Shown piece after piece: positions 55,141-64,000 of a DNA stretch of 64,000 nt (the first letter of the stretch is position 1; each line of letters starts with the position of its first letter). Source of the stretch: Leptidea sinapis (lineage: Eukaryota; Arthropoda; Insecta; Lepidoptera; Pieridae); NCBI RefSeq assembly GCF_905404315.1, contig NC_066265.1, positions 30,342,501 to 30,406,500 of the forward strand. The letters run 5' to 3'. The notes under the pieces are model-generated. The model did no database searches and was not told the origin of the DNA. It saw nothing but the letters and a program-made list of their open reading frames with translations. The position numbers were made by a program, and so were the translations under genes.

Positions 55141-55770
55141 AGATTAATGATAGTTTGCAGGATAATAATATTAAAGTTTATGTCAATAAGGAGTCAAAGT
55201 AAATTACATATTAATTAAATTTACAATAATTAAATGATTTTACTAAGTTTTAACTTATTTTCAGTGAAAAATATTTCACTGGATTAACTACTTACATCAG
55301 ATTTTCAAGCGACCCTCAATAAAAATATTATGAAATCCTTCGTTATTTCTGCTTTTGGAAATGGGATAAACTGGTTTAAGCTATCATTATAAAGCTATAA
55401 TTGTTCATCATCCTCCTCCTCTTCTTCAAGGATTCTGATGATGATTCAATCAATAGGGTAAATCGAATAGAGGTTTTTATTTTTTACATTTTTTTTTAAA
55501 TTTCTGTTGCTATTTATAACGTAGATTCTAAAGAATATATCTTGAAATCACAACATTTATTGAAGATTAAACATCATTGGCGAGTTCAAAAACATGTTAA
55601 GTTCAAAGTATAACAATTATATATTCATTTATTTATTTTATACTTTAATAAAACAATATTAAAATAAGTAATGAATTACAAACAAACTAAACATACTCGT
55701 ATTACATAAGTAATAGAAAACAATTGGTTATGTTTTTAAAGTGATAACCCTCACTTCTAGGATAAATACA
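55141..55770. other. AT-rich spacer downstream of gene 5, nothing recognised
   Basis: No gene or repeat end was seen. The CTCCTCCTCTTCTTC tract near 55415 is simple sequence. Confidence 0.4.
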
Positions 55771-55774
55771 CAAA

Positions 55775-55870
55775 TAAAATTTGAAAAACAACAAAACTTT
55801 ATGAACGATGCAGGAGTCGAACGCGAAAAACGCCTGTTAAAATCGTCTGCCATCCATCCGCAAATATATC
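55775..55870 (-). mobile_element. tRNA-derived SINE (family B), 3' part
   Basis: The reverse strand carries the B-box end CGCGTTCGACTCCTGCATCG and a tail like that after 23490. The A-box half is lost or strongly mutated. Confidence 0.5.
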
Positions 55871-56098
55871 ATAGGTAGGGTTGGCTTCGTGAAGAGCGGT
55901 GAGAGAGACCTCGGTATAGGTGAGTTGGTGCGAGCCACTGTACGATGTGCATTAAAAAAGCATGAAGGTAAATATCGAGACTGCGTTTTGATTAAAACCA
56001 TGCACATGTTTTATTATTATTCTATCCGTGTTTGTACTTCTCGGAATTGTATAGGTAATACGACATTTTTAGAACATTAATGGTATTTTTATCAAGCG

Positions 56099-59000
56099 TT
56101 AACTACGTCCTTGTAGAGGGCGTATGTAGTCAATATGCGCAGGTGTCTCATCTAGCTTTTGAATATTGGGTGCTGGTACGTTGGGAAGTTCCCAGGATGG
56201 GTAGCGAAGATCGGTGTTGGACAGATTGTCGGTAATCCAACGGTCAGCCTGCTCCATCATCTCATCGTCAAAGTATTGGCGCCAGCCTCCAACTTTTCCT
56301 GAAAAAGTGGAAGTTGAAAAAACATTTAATCAAATTGCTAGCATACTACTAGAGATACGCTAAATTTGCAAGATACATAGCTGACACTAAAATTTTTGCG
56401 TAACTTAAAAAAACAACATGTTATAACCAAAATATTATGTTTATTGCTTATCAAAATACTGTCCTTTACATTTTAAACATTTATTCATGCGATCAAACCA
56501 TTTTTTAAAACAGGAAGAGCACAGATCTGAAGGCATGTTTTCTACGTGCTGATATAACGCATCACTGCCTCTTCGGAATTGCTTCTCTCCCAAAAGCATT
56601 TTGAACACGAGCGGCACGGTCTTGCGGAGAGAGAGAATCAAGAGAGTAAAAAAAAAACATCGCTCCAAAATCTTTTAGACTTAATTCCATTTTCGTTGCA
56701 TACGTACAACTTTGATGTGTGATAAAAACAATTGACAAATGATTTCCCGCCAATTGTTTTTTTAATTACTAAGAAGGTTGCAACTTTTCAATGGCGGCGC
56801 TGATGTGCTATTTTTGAAATTAAAATATGAATAAGTGATTTTTTGTATTCAAATCTCTGTAATTTTGTGAAGAAAAGTTCATTTTTACCAAGACAATTGT
56901 TTGTGGAAGGAAGGAGGAAAACTTCGACCTTAAAAAGAGGAACGTGTAAAATGGCTTATGTGTGTAAACGCATAACGTGAACTCCATGAAAGTGAAAATT
57001 TAGAAATAACAGTGTCGCTAAATCTATGTTACGTTAGTGTTAAATTGTGGGTGATGTTCGTGCTTCAACAAAGGCAGCATATCACACAAATCGTAGTGGA
57101 TATTAAGATAAGTACTGACTTAATCCAAACACTTTCACACACGTGTCACAGTAAAGCAGGATTAGTAACTATAAACACTACAAAAATTTACAGTTACACA
57201 CAATAGCGCAAAACTACCATTCACGGCATTCAAGGTTTATCTAAACTAGCTCGTATTTGTGTACTAAAGAAATTAAATAAGTGAATATGTATTGGTGAAA
57301 AATAATTAATTTGTGAAGGTACTTTTAAACTGGACGAACGTAAGAGCAATCGTGCTCATAACGTCTGACGTTGAACAGCATAACTGGACATAATATTTCG
57401 AATTAGAAATTAAAAGTCACTTGGCTAAGTTGGAATATGAATAGACTATTGTTGCGGCAACCTCGGTTCTAATCACCTTAATGATTATTATTTTTTTTTC
57501 TTTTATTCATCATTTTATTTCGTTATAGATAGCAATTAGTTAATTTTCCATTTTTTATCTCGGAAATCCTTACTCAAACACTGTTTTTTGCAATTAATTC
57601 GGTTAGTATCATAAAAATTAATTAAAGATGGACTCAGAATATGAAAACGTTACACTTCGAGGACCACGCAAATCTAGTTCGCTCCAAAATATTTCTAGTT
57701 CTTCGTCCTTACTATTTGAAACAATGGCCTTGAGTTTGCCCAATACTTCAATTAGCGATGTTTATGAAAACGAAAAAATAAATAAACTTTCTACAGAACT
57801 ACAAGTGGCAAACCAAGAAATAGAGAACCTAAACTATGAAAATGTTAATCTGAGGAAAGAACTAGAAAGATGCAATAAAATTATTGAATCATATAAAAAA
57901 ATTACGTCTGCACAGACTCATCAGCTTTCGCCCGCAAATCATACCACGACGAAAAAAAAGAAAAGGAATTCACAAAGCGCCCTTAATAGTCGGGCCTTAT
58001 TACAAAAATATCCAGTATTCATAAACTGCGACTCTCCTCAAATCACCCCTGACATCTCCCCGGATAAATACACTGATGACCAGCCCTGCCAGAATCCATC
58101 AAATCGATATGCTTCGTCACCATCGGCACAACTAAATAAAAATGAAAGCATTAAGCGCAACCCGACAAATACTAAGCAGATAAAAAACAAAGCTCTTCTA
58201 CTAATAAAAATGAAAATAAAAATAAGTCTTATCATACTGTCTCAAAAGCTTATCCTTTCAAGAGGTGTACTCTGTTGATGACCCAAATTTGGCATACAAT
58301 ATTTTTTTAGACTTGATATTACTATTCTATAATTTATGTTTCCCTATTGTAAAAATAAAAATATCCTCTACAAAACGACATAGATGGCTTTCCAGGGGTA
58401 TAAGAACTTGCTCTAAAATTAAAAGGAAGCTTTTGTGGACGTCAAGATTAACTAAATGTAAATCAGATATAATTAAATTAAAGGCTTATTCCAAAGGATT
58501 AAAATCAATTATAAAACTTACACAGAGGTCTCAAAATAACTATATCATAAAAAATTCCTCTAATAAAACAAAAGCCACTTGGAATATAATAAATGGTACT
58601 TTGAACAATATCACTAGAGATGACATAGATGCCATTAGAATTGGATCAAAAATTGTCACTGATCCTCAAATGATAGCGCAGGCATTCAACGATTTCTTTA
58701 TAGATGAAATTAACAACGATTGCAAAAAAAGTGGTTATAATGATAACCCCAAATACATCACTAGACACCATCAACCTAACTCACTTTTTTTAACCCAACA
58801 TGCTCCTATGACATTCTGGATGCAATAAAGTCATTAAAAAACACAAATAGTAACGGATACGATGGTATAAATACAACAGTAATAAAATATGTCGCTACCA
58901 TAATAGCTCCAGTATTAAGTTACATTATGAATCAGTGTATCGAATATGGTATATACCCAGATAAAATGAAACTTACGATAATAAAACCTATTTTTAAAAA

Positions 59001-62000
59001 AGAAGACAAACTGGATATGCAATTTTATAGGCCTATCGCCTTGATTCCAATCTTATCAAAAGTTTTTGAAAAAATTATACACAAAAACCTGTATTCGTAC
59101 TTTGAAACATTTAATATTTTGACTAAGGAGCAAGTAGGCTTTAGGAAAAATAAGTCTATCAATAAAGCAATTTATAACTTTTTGGAAACGGTAATGACTA
59201 GTTTAGAAATTAAAAAACGAGTGACAGCAATATTTATGGACATGACCAGAGCTTTTGACAATGTCGACCGTTTAATACTGACCAATAAATTAGAAAGGTA
59301 TGGCATAAGAAACAATGCTCTTCATTTAATTAAATCATATTTATCTGGTAGACAACAATCAACAGAAATAACTAAAATAAATCTTATAACTAAAACCAAA
59401 ATGAAATATTTATCAGACTCCCGGAAAACAATATTTGGCGTGCCCCAAGGCAGTATTCTAGGACCACTGCTTTTTCTTATTTATATAAATGACCTTCCTC
59501 AAACTATTAAGGATCCAATGGTCCTATTTGCAGACGATAGTACTGCCATATTTATTGACAACAATTCATTAACATATGAAAATTACATAAACAATTCGCT
59601 TAATGAACTAATAGAGTGGTTAAATTATAATAATCTAAATAAAACATGCATGACGAAATTCGCTTACAAAAACACACAATCTTATGGATTAAATATAAAT
59701 TATGACGGTAAAGCGATTAATGAAGAGAAGTCCACAAAATTCTTGGGCATTTGTATTGACCACAATCTGTCATGGAGAACACACATGGATTATGTCATTA
59801 AAAAACTAAATAGGTTCTCATTTGCTCTACATACGCTGAAGAAAGTAGTTGATATGACTGCGGTGTTAGCAGCATATCATGCGTATGTAGACAGCACTCT
59901 GAGATATGGGATACTATTCTGGGGTAATGCTCCAGGGATTTATGAAGTATTCAAAGCTCAAAAGAAATGTATCAGATCTGTCTGCTCACTAAAAGCAACC
60001 GAATCATGTAAACCTCACTTTATTAAATTAAATATTCTTAGCATGCCATCAATATATATTTATGAAGTAGCAGTTACGGTAAAGAATAATATCAATAAAT
60101 ATGAAACGCTAATTTTGAAACGAAACGACAACAAATTACGACCTTTGAAGTCCAGAACAGAGTTGTATCGAAACAGCATCTTTTGCATGGGACCAACAAT
60201 TTACAACAAATTACCTGACAATATTAAGCGCGAAAATATATTCTACTTTAAAAAGTCTCTCAAATCTTACTTAATAAAAAAAGCATACTACTCATTAAAA
60301 GATTTTCTTGACGATAAAATAGTAAATAATAAAAATTAACTTCGACTGAACTCAATATATAATATAGCTAATGACATTATATTATAAATTAAACTTAATA
60401 AGCCTATGAAATAATAAATATTGTATGATTGATGTTAATCTAAGTTTGCTTGGGATGTATAGCTTTTTTTAGTATAGTACAATATATAATAATTGTTACA
60501 GAAATTAAAACGTGAACTATGTATTCCTCTATAAGTTTGCATGCCTTGTTGGTTAGGATAAGAGCACTTGTTAATTATAAGTCAACAACATATTATTACC
60601 TTATCTTGCAAATAAAGATGATTTGATTTGATTTGATTTGAACAAATATAACATTCAAAATTCAGATTAGCTAGAAGTGCAAAACTTTTAGTGTGCCCCA
60701 TGTATGTAAAACTGTCGGGTACAAAAACTACATTACAGCGCAAAGTAAGTTCCAAAGAAATATAATTAGCCAAAGTACAAAAAATTCCGTTTAACTTCAG
60801 TGAATATGATCATGATCTATTAAAAAAATCAATTCAAATGGGCGTAGGTTAAATAAAAAAGTCACGTACTTGATATTTTGTTGCGGTTTTTTTAACATTC
60901 ATTTAGGAAAATTCATTTTTTCGTAAAATACAGGTTAATAAATGTTTTCTTCATTTTTGCGACGTTGTATGACCTCATCTTGCCCTTTTTTCGCTACAGC
61001 TATAACTGATTCAGATTGGGTTTGCAATTACCAGTTAAGTTGTTTGAACGGAAATATAAATATATGATATATTTATATATGATATATTTATATTTCCCAA
61101 ATTGCTGGTCTGCTATTGGGAAATATTTTCTGGTCTTGAGAGGTATACCACGCTCTTTTAGCGATCCACTTATGGATCGTACTATTCAAATACAAATACA
61201 ATTCAAATACAAATAATTTTATTCAAAACAGTATTTGAGATTTCTTATTGAAAATCTAAATTATCACCCATTCCAAAAAATAAGAGATTGAGATAGATGA
61301 GAGAGAGAGTGAGATGAACAGGCGCAAAAAACTCAGCGGTCTTCTTTTTTTTTTCATATAAAATATGGTTACAAAGTAATATGGTTCCATATATACTTAT
61401 TATTTAAAACCCTGAGTGCGGTCGCTCTGTCCCCAATCTATGGTGATTAAGAAAGTCATTTACGTGATAGTATCCTTTACCACACAAACGTTTTTTAACA
61501 ATTCTTTTGAATTTCGTTCTAATATAATGTAATCAATTTACTATCTGGGATCTTGTTGTATATATGTATATGTTGCATATACATCGCCCTACAAAAGAAT
61601 AACTCAACTTAGCCGAGGAGTAGGCATATATAAGTTTATGTCCTCTTGTGTGTGTTGCTGGTGTTAACATTATGGTTATGCCGTTATGACAGTTTCTAGG
61701 AGCTTATGAACTTATGTTACCACGCACCTCATGCATCTCATTTTTAATTTAAATAGATGTTAAAAGAACGATTACTTCCAGGAAGTTGTCATAATAACTC
61801 TGCCCTGAAGAGACTTTGTTACCTGTCCTGTCGGTACCATATCATCCTATCTCCACAAACCTGCGATTGTTGGTTGTTCTCGCATCCTCGCAACTGTAGT
61901 GCAACAATTTTTGCAGCTTTTTCGGGTGATACGTGTAATTTATAGAATGATATTATATTAGTTAGCCTGGATATAGCGAAGGTTTTGATCGTGTATGGCA

Positions 62001-63213
62001 CAAGGCGCTTCTCTCAAAACTTCCATCATTTGGGCTTCCCGAGAGCTTATGCAAGTGAACCGCCAGCTTCCTCACTGGGCGCAGCATACAGGTCGTTATC
62101 GACGGTTATTGCTCGAATCCTAAGCCCGTGAACACTGGAGTGCCCCAAGGCTATGTGCTATCTCCCACACTGTTTCTTTTGCATATCAATGATATATTGG
62201 ACACTTCTAACATACATTGCTATGCAGACGACAGCACGGGTGGTACCGTATACAATGGCTATGCGGGTCTCTCCAGGGAAATCGTCGACCAGTGCCGGGA
62301 GAAACTTGTGTCTTCTATCGAGTCCTCTTTTGAGAAGGTCTTGGAATGGGGTAAATTGAACCTTGTGCAATTTAGAATAAAGTATGTACTTATATTAGTG
62401 ATCGTCACTTTTTAATTAACAGATAAAAGTGGAGGAGTAGAAAAAATACTAAAGTTATTACCTCTTCTTATAAATGGGGCCTCCCCTTTTTTGACGAAAT
62501 TAATTTTACCCAGAGCGCCATCGGTGACCGCCGCGTTGTTTTTAAAATTGTTGAAATTAAGATGTTCACACAGAATTTTGACTTGGTCTTCCGTAAGAGT
62601 TTTGCCTAGAAATTTTGCTACTTTTCTGATAGCTGATGGCAAATCCTAGAACGAAACAGGTAGGATGAATAAATAAAATTGAAACCGTGTATTTAATATA
62701 GTATATAAATTACACCATATTTCTTTAAAAATTGAAATAGAATCGAATAAATAATTCATGTACGAAGATGAGAACGATGCCCATTAGACTGAAGACTACA
62801 CACTACTCACAACTCATAACTCTCTCATAATATATTCTGAACATCACTATTCAAACGCACTATACGCATATCTATTAAATAATTATGTATCACAAGCACA
62901 CATTATTCAGGACTTCTTCTTCTTTTTTATATAAGTACCATAATAGTAATAACAATCTTTAGAATATTATTATTAGCGTTATTATTCCATTATAATTTAA
63001 CCGCACAAACTTTGTAATAGGCAATACAAGTATATAGTTTATAGTATTAATATTTTGAAAAATCGTAATGCTGTAAAGTTTGCTTTAATAAATAGAATAA
63101 AAAATAAATAATACATACTTGAGATAGCTCTTCATAAAATAAAAACAATAGGTTCGGATGTCCTCTCTGGGCCCAGGCTTCTTTGGTGTGCTCCAAAATT
63201 GGGGCATAATTAT
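56099..63213 (-). CDS. Cytosolic sulfotransferase gene 5, exons 6-8 (5' part beyond the window or absent)
   Basis: Close duplicate of the 3' half of gene 4. Minus-strand exons: 63213-63119 (exon 6, FLFYEEL region), 62645-62462 (exon 7, VRK/IRKVAKFLGKTLTEDQV ... FIRRG), 56298-56099 (exon 8, GKVGGWRQYFDDEMMEQADR ... TAA). Splice borders and phases are intact; 479 nt, about 159 residues. Exon 7 differs from gene 4 at 9 of 61 residues. The extreme C-terminus differs: HIDYIRPLQGRS against RIDYYTPSDIVNTK. Exons 1-5 (cofactor loop, catalytic His, 3'-phosphate motif) would lie right of 64000 or may not exist. It cannot be an alternative 3' end of gene 4, since it lies upstream of that gene's start. 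Intron 7 is 6.2 kb and stuffed with a mariner, LINEs and a CR1 piece. Confidence 0.85.
56441..56696 (-). pseudogene. Internally deleted mariner-like transposase
   Basis: Minus strand. The N-terminal piece (MELSLKDFGAMFFFYSLDSL, SPQDRAARVQNAFG) is joined, after a frame change near 56570, to a C-terminal piece (SSCFKKWFDRMNKCLKCKGQ, YFDKQ, stop). The first resembles mariner N-termini (MELxxxxxRAMIFYDF), the second mariner C-termini (WFxRMxKCIxxxGEYF). The whole DDD catalytic core is missing, so it cannot be active. Confidence 0.6.
57628..58278 (+). CDS. LINE ORF1 protein, truncated (216 aa)
   Basis: Starts MDSEYENVTLRGPRKSSS. Residues about 49-95 form a coiled coil (NKLSTELQVANQEIENLNYE, NVNLRKELERCNKIIESY). 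A basic KKKKR cluster follows near 111-115, then a polar, proline-rich part. This fits the trimer-forming ORF1 chaperone of CR1/Jockey-type LINEs. The last 30-40 residues (LLLIKMKIKISLIILSQK) look out of frame. No zinc knuckles or RRM survive, so the nucleic-acid-binding half seems deleted. It is followed directly, with overlap, by the ORF2 remainder. Confidence 0.65.
   Translation: MDSEYENVTLRGPRKSSSLQNISSSSSLLFETMALSLPNTSISDVYENEKINKLSTELQVANQEIENLNYENVNLRKELERCNKIIESYKKITSAQTHQLSPANHTTTKKKKRNSQSALNSRALLQKYPVFINCDSPQITPDISPDKYTDDQPCQNPSNRYASSPSAQLNKNESIKRNPTNTKQIKNKALLLIKMKIKISLIILSQKLILSRGVLC
58265..58828 (+). pseudogene. LINE ORF2 linker region (N-terminal part lost)
   Basis: Reads DPNLAYNIFLDLILLFYNLC, HRWLSRGIRTCSKIKRKLLW and ATWNIINGTL...QMIAQAFNDFFIDEI, the segment between endonuclease and reverse transcriptase in CR1/Jockey LINEs. 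The frame ends at a TAA near 58828. The true reading (SYDILDAIKSLKNTNSNGYD) continues in another frame from about 58803, so a single frameshift separates this from the polymerase part. No endonuclease residues are present upstream. Confidence 0.7.
58803..60339 (+). CDS. LINE ORF2 reverse transcriptase, largely intact
   Basis: Open from about 58803 (first ATG 58927, 470 codons) to TAA at 60337-60339. Reverse-transcriptase blocks in order: NGYDGINTTVIKY, IIKPIFKKED, YRPIALIPILSKVFEKII, QVGFRKNKSI, IFMDMTRAFDNVDR (first catalytic Asp), IFGVPQGSILGPLLFLIYIN, VLFADDSTA (catalytic Asp pair), then the thumb KFLGICIDHNLSWRTHM. The C-terminal region (YGILFWGNAPGIYEVFKAQK ... LPDNIKREN ... KKAYYSLKDFLDD) is complete. 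The catalytic core has no stop codon, unusual here, and points to a young insertion. Without endonuclease it could not nick target DNA itself. Confidence 0.85.
60830..61195. other. Part of gene 5 intron 7, nothing recognised
   Basis: AT-rich. A small direct repeat (ATATGATATATTTATAT) at 61060-61092 is the only structure seen. Confidence 0.4.
61195..61690 (-). mobile_element. LINE 3' end, same family as 8050-8668, inverted
   Basis: Reverse orientation: AATACAAATAATTTTATTCA tail, AGGCGCAAAAAACTCAGCGG, a broken coding part (TATCCTTTACCACACAAACG, TACATCGCCCTACAAAAGAA) up to about 61690. It is in gene 5 intron 7. Confidence 0.65.
61945..62382 (+). pseudogene. CR1-type LINE reverse-transcriptase fragment
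   Basis: SLDIAK at about 61955, then a frame change to the GFPRAYASE region, then in frame from 62128 NTGVPQGYVLSPTLFLLHIN, CYADDSTGG (catalytic Asp pair kept) and SIESSFEKVLEWGKLNLVQF. By its continuation this belongs to the family at 14305-15115 (whose piece starts NPQKTQVCAF just after LVQF). It stops abruptly near 62382, about 80 bp from gene 5 exon 7. Confidence 0.75.
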
Positions 63214-63479
63214 CTGAAATATTATCCCTTGTTCAAAAACCGAATCAATCTCTCACTGACACAATTACCGCCCCATTGTAATTTAACCCTCTAGATATAT
63301 ACAGTATTCTTAAAAGAATATATTTACAAACTGCTTTTAGAAAGAGCAGGTACTTAGACAAAATAATAAGTCGTAAGCTTCATTTCAACAATGTGGATTA
63401 TCTACCAATGACGCAGTACATAAACTTACGGACTTTATGTATAATACAGTAAGTAATAAAGACTCCTAAAAAAAGTGTC

Positions 63480-64000
63480 TAGCAATTATTTAGATCTTGA
63501 AAAGGCCTTTGACACTGTTTCAATTCCCAAGCTCCTATATAAACCTAACAACTTAGGAAGTGGTGGGCTTCCATACGGTCTTTTTCAGAGCTATCTCACA
63601 AGCACTCAAATTGTTCAGATAGAAGGTAGATAGAAGAAGATATCATTAGCGATGACTTTTATGTTGAATATGGTGTCCCTGAAGTAGGTATTCAAGGTCC
63701 TATTTTATTTCTCATTTATTTAAACAACCTTAAGATGAACCCCCTCTCAAACTCAAAAATAATCTCTTACGTCGATACCACTATTTTACTTTTTAATGTT
63801 AACACTTGGACGGACACCTTCACATAGGCTTAAGCAGGCTTCGACAAAGTTAATATTTAATTGAAACTAAACTCACTGCTCCCCACTTTCCGTTCCGTAG
63901 TTGTATAAATGTAGAAAAATTACAAAATAATATCCAAATTTTGTGAACTTTCTTGAGTGTTAATTTCGCGAAGATTTGTTTTAATCAATTCGGCACGTGT
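63480..64000 (+). pseudogene. LINE reverse-transcriptase fossil in gene 5 intron 5
   Basis: Plus strand: YLDLEKAFDTVSIPKLLYKP, YLTSTQIVQIEG-like, DFYVEYGVPEVGIQGPILFL and KIISYVDT, with the catalytic DD changed. It is the duplicate of 40190-40600 and runs on past the point where that copy stops. It is cut by the window edge. Confidence 0.7.

Larger units (their letters stand above)
56780..60645 (+). mobile_element. LINE, nearly complete but lacking its endonuclease
   Basis: 5' region from about 56780 (boundary uncertain), ORF1 at 57628-58278, ORF2 remainder at 58265-60339, 3' UTR, and a tail of AAATAAAGATG followed by four TTTGA-type repeats ending near 60645. Between ORF1 and ORF2 the C-terminal part of ORF1 and the entire apurinic endonuclease are missing. 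It resembles CR1/Jockey-group LINEs in domain order. It sits inside the mariner remnant in gene 5 intron 7. Confidence 0.8.
56366..60718 (-). mobile_element. Mariner-type transposon remnant, apparently split by a LINE
   Basis: Inside ATACATAG..ACACTAAAATTTTTGC (about 56372-56400) is mirrored by GCAAAACTTTTAGTGTG...ATGTAT (about 60678-60708): inverted ends, about 24 of 33 bases matching. Next to the left end the minus strand encodes mariner-like transposase pieces. The DNA between 56780 and 60645 is a LINE. Removing it would leave a mariner of about 480 bp. The outer flanks continue the intron shared with gene 4. Exact ends are uncertain; a TA lies at the right border. Confidence 0.6.

Noticed and set aside
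56099..63213. Gene 5 exons as alternative 3' ends of gene 4
   Set aside because: They lie upstream of the gene 4 start codon on the same strand, so they cannot be spliced downstream of its exons.
1..64000. CRISPR array, bacterial defence system, toxin-antitoxin or virus genome
   Set aside because: No spaced direct repeats of CRISPR type, no operons, no viral structural genes; all coding signal is explained by sulfotransferases and transposons.

Overview
The window is nuclear DNA from an insect, most likely a moth or butterfly (Lepidoptera). It is AT-rich, has short exons separated by introns with GT/AG borders, and is packed with repeats typical of Lepidoptera: short Helitrons ending in CTAG, 5'-truncated CR1/Jockey/RTE-type LINE tails, tRNA-derived SINEs, Tc1/mariner and hAT elements. 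No rRNA gene, functional tRNA gene, CRISPR array or bacterial-type operon was seen. The order is an inference; the species cannot be named from the sequence.

The host genes are a cluster of five cytosolic (PAPS-dependent) sulfotransferase genes, rebuilt here exon by exon. Gene 1 (minus, 1477-9039) has seven exons and no recognisable last exon. Gene 2 (plus, 17228-23876) is complete: 8 exons, 334 aa. Gene 3 (minus, 26208-36528) is complete: 8 exons, 336 aa. Gene 4 (minus, 38847-49645) is complete: 8 exons, 373 aa, with a long C-terminal tail. Gene 5 (minus, 56099-63213 and beyond) shows only exons 6-8 and is a close duplicate of the 3' half of gene 4. Exons 3, 6 and 7 are exactly 100, 95 and 184 nt wherever present, so the genes descend from one eight-exon ancestor by local duplication and inversion. 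The enzymes would transfer sulfonate from PAPS to hydroxyl or amine groups of small molecules in the cytosol, in detoxification or hormone/pigment metabolism; substrates cannot be read from sequence.

Layout: 1-9 kb, gene 1 with a Helitron, SINEs and LINE pieces in its introns. 9-17 kb, the divergent gap between genes 1 and 2, filled with LINE remnants and a 1.5-kb Tc1 element. 17-24 kb, gene 2. 24-26 kb, a Jockey remnant between the convergent genes 2 and 3. 26-36.5 kb, gene 3, whose third intron holds three minisatellites and a hAT element with a perfect 8-bp target duplication. 36.5-38.8 kb, LINE/SINE spacer. 38.8-49.6 kb, gene 4, with a 1.46-kb Helitron, an LTR-like cassette and a MITE in its fourth intron. 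49.6-56 kb, repeat-rich spacer. 56-64 kb, gene 5, whose last intron carries a mariner remnant apparently split by a 3.9-kb LINE.

I did not find a convincing new biological system. The most interesting signals are the partial gene duplication that carries a LINE fossil with it, the shifted intron 4 in gene 4, non-canonical cofactor-loop residues in gene 1, the nested transposons, and minisatellites sharing a GCCATCTTGG-type core.
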